NCBI GenBank assembly: GCA_030836605.1
Contig: JAUPMC010000004.1
Coordinates: forward strand, 1 to 11,078
Direction: 5' to 3'
DNA length: 11,078 bases
Source of the DNA: Thermoplasmatota archaeon
GTDB taxonomy: Archaea > Thermoplasmatota > Thermoplasmata > UBA10834
Shown here: positions 7,541 through 11,078 of the stretch, one piece after another
Numbering within the stretch: the first letter of the stretch is position 1
Layout: each line of letters begins with the position of its first letter
The notes under the pieces: generated by a model
Told to the model about the DNA's origin: nothing
The model's database searches: none
The model's input: the letters and a program-made list of their open reading frames with translations, nothing else
Made by a program: the position numbers and the translations under genes

Positions 7541-7570
7541 CCCTCACTCCCACCGTTTCAAGTGGATTCC
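7541..7570 (-). repeat. ORB-like element 2
   Basis: The minus strand contains AATCCACTTGAAACGGTGGG followed by AGTGAGGG. This matches the core TCCA-N3-GAA and the G-rich tail of the other two elements without gaps, and it contains the GAAAC of the archaeal ORB. It is inverted relative to element 1, as in origins where boxes flank an unwinding region. Confidence 0.6.
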
Positions 7571-7578
7571 GAGAGCGG

Positions 7579-7605
7579 CTTCCACAAGAAGCGCCGGGGG
7601 AGGGG
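7579..7605 (+). repeat. ORB-like element 3
   Basis: CTTCCACAAGAAGCGCCGGG followed by GGAGGGG aligns gaplessly with elements 1 and 2. It lies about 30 nt before the orc1/cdc6 start, so binding of the initiator here could also autoregulate its gene. A shorter partial match (7613-7630, ending CTTTCGGGGG) sits between it and the start codon. Confidence 0.55.
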
Positions 7606-7631
7606 AAAGGTAGTTTTCGCCTTTCGGGGGC

Positions 7632-8873
7632 ATGTTGATGCAGGACACCATCTTCCAGCAATACATCAGGACGAAGTCCGTCTTCAAGGGCGACAGAGAC
7701 GTGCTCCGGCCATCCTACATACCCGACGTCCTGCCTCACAGGGAGGAGCAGATCAACCAGCTAGCCTCCGTCTTGGTCTCGGCGCTCGAGGGGCAGCGCC
7801 CGTCGAACATCCTCCTGTTCGGGAAGACGGGGACCGGCAAGACGGCCACCATCAAGTACATCGGCAAGGAGATCGAGCGCGCGCGCTCTGACCTCCGGGA
7901 CGTCCACTTCCTCTACATGAACTGCGAGATCGTCGACACCCAGTACGGGGTCCTCCAGAACATAGGCAACATGTTCATCGAGGACTTCGACCAGAGGATC
8001 CCGTTCACGGGATGGAGCACCGAGCGGGTCTACAACATGCTCCGCGAGAAGATTGACGAGACGCGCAGGGTCATAGTCATCGCGCTGGACGAGATAGACA
8101 AGCTGGTCTCGAAGAGCGGGGACGACGTCCTGTACCACCTCTGCAGGATCAACGACGACCTCAAGAACGCCAAGGTCAGCGTGATCGGCATATCGAACGA
8201 CCTCAAGTTCACCGAGTTCCTCGACCCGAGGGTCAAGAGTTCCTTGAGCGAGGAGAAGATGGTCTTCCCGCCGTACAACGCCGAGCAGCTCAGGGACATA
8301 CTGAGTCAGCGGGCGAAGCTCGCGTTCGAGGACAACGCATTGGAGGCGTCCGTCATCCCGCTCTGCGCCGCGCTGGCCGCGCAGGAGCACGGGGACGCGA
8401 GGAGGGCGCTGGACATGCTGAGGGTCTCCGCCGAGATCGCGGAGAGGAACCACATGACCTCGGTCACGGACTCGGACGTGGTCAAGGCGAAGAACAAGAT
8501 CGAGCTGGACTGCGTCACGGAGGCGATTAGGACCCTCCCCCTGCAGTCCAAGATGATACTCATGGGCGTCCTCCTGACCGAGGAGCGTGGCCTGGGGAAG
8601 CTCACGACGGGCGACCTCTACGAGACCTACAAGGAGCTCTGCGAGTGCACGACGACGACCGTGCTGACGCAGCGGAGGGTCACGGACCTCGTGTCCGAGC
8701 TGGACATGCTCGGGCTGGTGCACGCACGCGTCAAGTCGTTCGGCAGGGGCGGCAGGACGAAGGAGATAGAGCTGAGCGTCCCGTCGATGGAGGCGAAGAG
8801 GGTCATCGAAGAGGACGAGGTGCTCGGCCAGCTGAAGAACTACAAGCTGAGGTTCCAGACGACCCTCATGTGA
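7632..8873 (+). CDS. cdc6: Orc1/Cdc6 replication initiator
   Basis: This is an archaeal AAA+ initiator that binds origin recognition boxes and loads the MCM helicase. It has 413 residues, the usual size. Visible parts are a Walker A motif (GKTGTGKT, 64-71), Walker B (VIALDEID, 149-156), sensor 1 (GISND, 186-190) and sensor 2 (GDARRALD, 254-261). A C-terminal winged-helix domain covers about 290-400. The start could be ATG 7632 or ATG 7638; the GGGGG at 7626-7630 is better spaced for the second, so the true protein may be two residues shorter. Directly upstream are three ORB-like elements and an AT-rich core, the common archaeal arrangement in which the initiator gene adjoins its own origin. 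Its TGA stop abuts the stop of the convergent signal peptidase gene. Identity is secure; whether the genome has a second paralog cannot be seen. Confidence 0.96.
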   Translation: MLMQDTIFQQYIRTKSVFKGDRDVLRPSYIPDVLPHREEQINQLASVLVSALEGQRPSNILLFGKTGTGKTATIKYIGKEIERARSDLRDVHFLYMNCEIVDTQYGVLQNIGNMFIEDFDQRIPFTGWSTERVYNMLREKIDETRRVIVIALDEIDKLVSKSGDDVLYHLCRINDDLKNAKVSVIGISNDLKFTEFLDPRVKSSLSEEKMVFPPYNAEQLRDILSQRAKLAFEDNALEASVIPLCAALAAQEHGDARRALDMLRVSAEIAERNHMTSVTDSDVVKAKNKIELDCVTEAIRTLPLQSKMILMGVLLTEERGLGKLTTGDLYETYKELCECTTTTVLTQRRVTDLVSELDMLGLVHARVKSFGRGGRTKEIELSVPSMEAKRVIEEDEVLGQLKNYKLRFQTTLM

Positions 8874-9809
8874 TCAGCCAGGGCCGCTAGGCGGTCTCGG
8901 GGGCTGGTCATCCTGCTGGGCCTGCGTCCCGGCCTTCTCGGCCTCGTACTCCCTCATGGCCGCCTCGCGCTTCGCCGCGATCCTCTTCCTGATCTTGTAT
9001 GTCGCGACCACGTCGATGACGATCGGGACTATCACGATGAACGCCATGCTGATCCACAGGTCCCTCACGCTGTTCTCCGGGGCCTCGCTCCTGAGCGAGT
9101 CCGTGACCCAGAGCTTCAGGAGCCCGAACCATGGTATCTCGCCCCTGGCCTTGCCCACGACCCAGTCTATGTTCACGGGCGTGTTCTGGCCCGCCCTCAT
9201 CTGGTCGATGTCGTTGACGTGGTCCCCTCTCGTGATGAACCCGCTCTCCTTCTCGAGCCGGTCCGTGTCTATGCTGACGACCTCGGACTGGAAGCCGTAG
9301 TCGTAGATCCTGATGACGCTCGTGAGGTGGTCCCACGTGTCCGACGGGTCGGTCGTGGACCACTTCTCGTCGTCGATGTCCCTGAGCGACTCCGAGCGGA
9401 AGCTGCGCCCGTCCTCGTTCACCTCGAGGTAGATGACCGCCCTGTGGATTATGGGCGTCGTGAGCTCGTTCCCCATCACCCTGTAGATGATGACATCGCC
9501 GTAGTCGTCGTAAGTCCGGTGCCCGGACGAGTACCCGTCCATGTAAGTCTCGATGTCCGGGACGGAGTCGACGGACTTCACGAGCACGAGGTCCCCGGTG
9601 TCTATGACCCCGACATAGCTCACGTTGTCCTCGGTGTGCATCATGCTGTCCGACTCGACGACCACCAACGGGGGCCAAAGGCCGGTGTAGGCGAACATCG
9701 CGAGCAGGATGCTAGCGACGAACGCGAGAGCGATGCCCGCGTCTCGGAGGAACAGAAGGGCTGGAGTCCACTTCTTCTTGGAGTCCTGACCGACCGGCTC
9801 GCTAGACAC
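8874..9809 (-). CDS. Archaeal type I signal peptidase (S26B)
   Basis: This membrane-bound serine peptidase removes signal peptides from exported proteins. From GTG 9809 it has 311 residues. TM1 is at about 25-45. The catalytic serine is S55 in VESDSMMHT. The Sec11-type histidine H122 is in TPIIHRAV, where bacterial enzymes have lysine. The acidic box is RGDHVNDID (194-202). TM2 is at about 251-271, followed by a basic, then Pro/Gln-rich cytoplasmic tail (272-311). The segment between the His and acidic boxes is long and acidic (about 130-190), making the protein larger than minimal archaeal homologs. The frame is open up to a TTG at 9842, but that stretch contains TTTTATAC (9831-9838), centred 25-26 nt before the GTG. 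A leaderless message starting at GTG 9809 therefore fits best. It is convergent with orc1/cdc6 and lies downstream of the Met/His-rich peptide gene on the same strand. Confidence 0.9.
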   Translation of the reverse strand: MSSEPVGQDSKKKWTPALLFLRDAGIALAFVASILLAMFAYTGLWPPLVVVESDSMMHTEDNVSYVGVIDTGDLVLVKSVDSVPDIETYMDGYSSGHRTYDDYGDVIIYRVMGNELTTPIIHRAVIYLEVNEDGRSFRSESLRDIDDEKWSTTDPSDTWDHLTSVIRIYDYGFQSEVVSIDTDRLEKESGFITRGDHVNDIDQMRAGQNTPVNIDWVVGKARGEIPWFGLLKLWVTDSLRSEAPENSVRDLWISMAFIVIVPIVIDVVATYKIRKRIAAKREAAMREYEAEKAGTQAQQDDQPPRPPSGPG

Positions 9810-9830
9810 GACGCGTACAGTGGCGCATTG

Positions 9831-9838
9831 GTATAAAA
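9831..9838 (-). promoter_or_regulatory. TATA-like box giving a leaderless signal peptidase transcript
   Basis: The minus strand reads TTTTATAC, preceded by AT-rich CATATTGA. Its centre is 25-26 nt upstream of the GTG at 9809, the canonical TATA-to-start distance in archaea. This decides the start codon choice for the signal peptidase gene and implies it has its own promoter. Confidence 0.65.
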
Positions 9839-9943
9839 TCAATATGGTCGGCCCCCGCGCCGGCAGGCGATGGGTCTAGCGCGTATGTGTCGGAATGAAT
9901 CTCGGTAAGGGGTTTGAACGACTCCCGCTCCCGTCGCACCGGA

Positions 9944-10264
9944 TCAGCCGCAGGTGCAGTTGGTCTGGGGGCAGTCGCTGACCACATCGTACTCGTAGGA
10001 GTAGTTGTAGTCGTAGTTGTAGTCGTGGGGCGTCTCCGTCGTGTTGCCGCCGGACATCCACTGCCACATGTGCTGCCACATGTGCTTCCACATGTTCCCG
10101 GACCCGTCGGCGTCACTGGTGCCCATACCCTTCTTCGAGCCCATGCTGCTGTCCGAAGCTGCGTCCGAGCTCGAAGCGGTCAGGGCGCCGCTCGCGGCTG
10201 CGATCCCGGCGAAGCCTAGGACCGCGACGACTCCCACGATCGCGACTATGACCGTTGCCTTCAT
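9944..10264 (-). CDS. Small exported Met/His/Trp-repeat and Cys-tail protein, putative metal-binding
   Basis: No family is recognised. The 106-residue protein starts at ATG 10264, with an excellent GAGGTGAA site 6 nt upstream. The same frame stays open to 10903, but only by chance inside the regulator gene. Residues 3-25 form a hydrophobic helix ending in AAAS, a signal peptide or anchor. A Ser/Gly/Asp linker follows, then a 4-residue repeat, MWKHMWQHMWQWM (58-70). A Tyr-rich repeat DYNYDYNYSYEYD comes next (81-93), and the protein ends with three cysteines (98, 103, 105) in CPQTNCTC. Met, His and Trp together recall the Cu(I) site of CusF, and the CxC tail recalls metallothionein-type ligands; copper or another soft metal is an inference only. 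It lies downstream of a membrane-anchored regulator, with a palindrome between them, and upstream of the signal peptidase. Confidence 0.82.
   Translation of the reverse strand: MKATVIVAIVGVVAVLGFAGIAAASGALTASSSDAASDSSMGSKKGMGTSDADGSGNMWKHMWQHMWQWMSGGNTTETPHDYNYDYNYSYEYDVVSDCPQTNCTCG
9989..10024 (-). repeat. Short coding repeat for alternating Tyr with Asp/Asn/Ser/Glu
   Basis: The DNA repeats GACTACAACTAC-like units twice and then degenerates, encoding DYNYDYNYSYEY (residues 81-92). Beta-strand-like alternation would put all tyrosines on one face. Such a tract could arise by slippage, so its length may vary between strains. Confidence 0.7.
10055..10093 (-). repeat. Tandem MWxH-coding repeat
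   Basis: Three copies of a 12-base unit built on CACATGTGGCAG encode MWKH, MWQH and MWQW followed by M (residues 58-70). The period of four residues would place Met, Trp and His in stripes on adjacent faces of a helix. Each ACATGT is itself a palindrome, a by-product of the CAC ATG TGG codon order. Confidence 0.8.
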
Positions 10265-10270
10265 CTTTTG

Positions 10271-10278
10271 TTCACCTC
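10271..10278 (-). promoter_or_regulatory. Strong ribosome-binding site of the Met/His-rich peptide gene
   Basis: GAGGTGAA is almost fully complementary to the archaeal 16S 3' tail and stands 6 nt before ATG 10264. It fixes the start of this small gene inside a much longer open frame. Confidence 0.75.
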
Positions 10279-10355
10279 TTCTTTTCGGCGCTAGGGGCAG
10301 GGGGGAGACCCCTTCCGCCCTTCGCGCCTCTTGAGTTAGACCTTCGGTGAAAGGG

Positions 10356-10363
10356 TATTTAGA
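10356..10363 (-). promoter_or_regulatory. TATA-like box for the Met/His-rich peptide gene
   Basis: The minus strand reads TTCTAAATACCC around this position, the most TATA-like stretch between the regulator stop and the peptide start. Transcription would begin near 10333 and give a leader of about 69 nt. The nearer GAAAAGTG half-site (10370-10379) is directly upstream, over the expected BRE position. Confidence 0.45.
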
Positions 10364-10369
10364 ACTACC

Positions 10370-10410
10370 CTGAAAAGTGCCCGAAACGTTCTCACTTTTC
10401 TGAAAAGTGA
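10370..10410. promoter_or_regulatory. Candidate operator: perfect palindrome plus a repeated half-site
   Basis: TCACTTTTCTGAAAAGTGA (10392-10410) is a perfect inverted repeat of two 9-base arms around one T. CTGAAAAGTG occurs at 10370-10379 and again at 10400-10409, exactly 30 bp apart, about three helical turns. The element begins 18 bp past the regulator stop on the minus strand and ends just upstream of the peptide gene's TATA-like box. It is a natural binding site for a dimeric winged-helix protein, such as the one encoded next door. A transcription terminator hairpin is possible but less likely because the loop is short and no clear T-run follows. Confidence 0.6.
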
Positions 10411-10428
10411 CCCCTCGGGGGCGGGTTC

Positions 10429-11022
10429 TCAGGTGCTGAGCTTGATCCGGACCTTGTTCGTGGACCCGTGCCTCTCCTTGGAGACGACGCCCTTCTGCTC
10501 CAACTTCTCCAATATCCGGGAGACCTTGGCGTTGGACATCTTTGTAAGTTCCATGAGGTCCTTCTGCAGGGCCTCCCCTCCCGTGTCCATGATAGCCTTG
10601 AACATCGCCCTCTCGTCCCCGGTCAAGAGCCGGAGGACGAGGTAGTTCTCCTCGGCGGCGATCTCCTCGGGCGGTCTGAGGTCCTTCACCTCGGCGGGCT
10701 CGACCGCCCGCGTCTCGGCGACGGCCTCCGGAACCGGGTCCGCCCTCTTCTCCTGCGGGGGAGGAGGAGGGGGCGACATCGAGGGCGGGAGCGGGACGTA
10801 CTCCTCCCGGAGGAGTATGAACATGACGGCGACCGCTATCAGGAACGAAGCCGCGACTATGAGCGCGAGACTCTCCGTCGAGTACGCCCGGTCGGGGTCC
10901 CACATGCCCGGCCGGTCCGTCGTGTCCTCCTCTGTCGGCTCCCCCATGAACAGGGCGTAGGCTAGGAGCGCGATCGCGACAATCGCGAGTACCGCGGCGA
11001 TGACCTTCATCTTGTTCTTCAT
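10429..11022 (-). CDS. Membrane-anchored winged-helix transcriptional regulator
   Basis: This is a 197-residue one-component regulator with a membrane domain. TM1 is at about 7-27, an acidic external loop at 28-50 (GEPTEEDTTDRPGMWDPDR) and TM2 at about 51-71. A Pro-rich linker follows (78-90, including a run of six Pro), then a charged segment and a C-terminal winged-helix domain (about 127-196). Its recognition region is ALQKDLMELTKMSNAKVSRILEKL and the wing is SKERHGSTNKVRI. The basic N-terminus and REE after TM2 place both ends, and so the DNA-binding domain, in the cytoplasm. The wHTH resembles MarR/TrmB-like domains common in membrane-bound archaeal regulators. The start at ATG 11022 has only a weak AGGGCA upstream; a possible TATA-like element, ACTTATCC (about 11070-11077), is at the window edge. 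A palindromic operator candidate and the Met/His-rich peptide gene follow on the same strand. The ligand is unknown. Confidence 0.85.
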   Translation of the reverse strand: MKNKMKVIAAVLAIVAIALLAYALFMGEPTEEDTTDRPGMWDPDRAYSTESLALIVAASFLIAVAVMFILLREEYVPLPPSMSPPPPPPQEKRADPVPEAVAETRAVEPAEVKDLRPPEEIAAEENYLVLRLLTGDERAMFKAIMDTGGEALQKDLMELTKMSNAKVSRILEKLEQKGVVSKERHGSTNKVRIKLST

Positions 11023-11078
11023 GTGCCCTGCGCTCCTAGGCGCTTCCGACCCGAGTGTAGTGCTTCGGGGGATAAGTA

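Larger units (their letters stand above)
7362..7605. other. Candidate chromosomal replication origin (oriC) upstream of orc1/cdc6
   Basis: This intergenic stretch has the parts expected of an archaeal origin beside its initiator gene. ORB-like elements lie at 7362-7385 (plus), 7541-7570 (minus) and 7579-7605 (plus). All fit TCCA-N3-GAA-N2-G-N2-GGG-N-G with no gaps. The first two face each other across an interval containing an AT-rich core at 7507-7526 (16 of 20 bases A/T), a plausible unwinding element in a GC-rich genome. A fourth, degenerate copy lacking the G-run lies at 7301-7322 (minus). The archaeal ORB pattern (TTCCA/TGGAAAC followed by a G-run) is known to bind Orc1/Cdc6; its use here is inferred. 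The region also has to carry the promoters of hflX and orc1/cdc6. Confidence 0.65.

Noticed and set aside
7761..8723. 320-residue minus-strand open frame
   Set aside because: It is antisense to orc1/cdc6, which has all AAA+ motifs; the frame has no recognisable domain.
9843..9943. Possible tRNA suggested by GTTCAAAC on the minus strand
   Set aside because: The flanking bases do not form a T-arm stem, and no acceptor or anticodon arm can be drawn.
10411..10421. CCCC/GGGG hairpin after the regulator stop as an intrinsic terminator
   Set aside because: The stem is only four or five base pairs and is not followed by a T-run on the transcribed strand.
10265..10903. Open frame on the minus strand continuing upstream of the Met/His-rich peptide to 10903
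   Set aside because: It overlaps the membrane regulator in another frame, is Arg/Gly/Pro-rich as expected of a GC-rich shadow, and the strong GAGGTGAA site marks ATG 10264 as the start.
1..11078. CRISPR arrays, insertion sequences, att sites
   Set aside because: I saw no regularly spaced repeats, transposase motifs or long terminal inverted repeats. The only tandem repeats are the two short coding ones in the small exported protein.

Overview
This window looks like a high-GC archaeal chromosome segment. TiaS, Orc1/Cdc6, an archaeal-type S26B signal peptidase with a Ser/His pair, an SRP-receptor GTPase, TATA-like boxes at start-proximal distances and an apparently leaderless GTG start all point to Archaea. 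The small two-helix membrane protein and the membrane-anchored winged-helix regulator suggest a Thermoplasmatota-like lineage, but that is an impression from memory, not a placement.

Layout from left to right. (1) The 3' end of ftsY (+) runs in from outside the window and its stop overlaps that of an M20 metallohydrolase (-). (2) A minus-strand block follows: an exported protein with two probable OB-folds, tiaS, a bacterial-type thiolase and the M20 hydrolase. The thiolase TATA-like box contains the tiaS stop codon. (3) A short divergent region around TTTTAAAA separates that block from a small two-helix membrane protein (+), which is convergent with hflX (-). (4) The only gap over 300 bases (7225-7631) lies between hflX and orc1/cdc6. 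It holds three origin-recognition-box-like elements that align without gaps, an AT-rich core and a GC-palindromic block, and is a good candidate replication origin. (5) orc1/cdc6 (+) meets a signal peptidase (-) stop codon to stop codon. (6) The right end is a minus-strand set: a membrane-anchored winged-helix regulator, a short region with a perfect 19-bp palindrome and a half-site repeated at 30 bp, and a 106-residue exported peptide with tandem MWxH repeats, a Tyr-rich repeat and a Cys-rich tail.

How the genes may work together. FtsY and the signal peptidase both serve protein export. Orc1/Cdc6 and its upstream boxes form a self-contained initiator/origin unit. The regulator, palindrome and Met/His/Trp/Cys peptide look like a compact sense-and-respond unit, possibly for copper or another soft metal; this is the strongest candidate for an undescribed system here. 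All three convergent gene pairs end with overlapping, abutting or 1-nt-separated stop codons, leaving no room for separate terminators.
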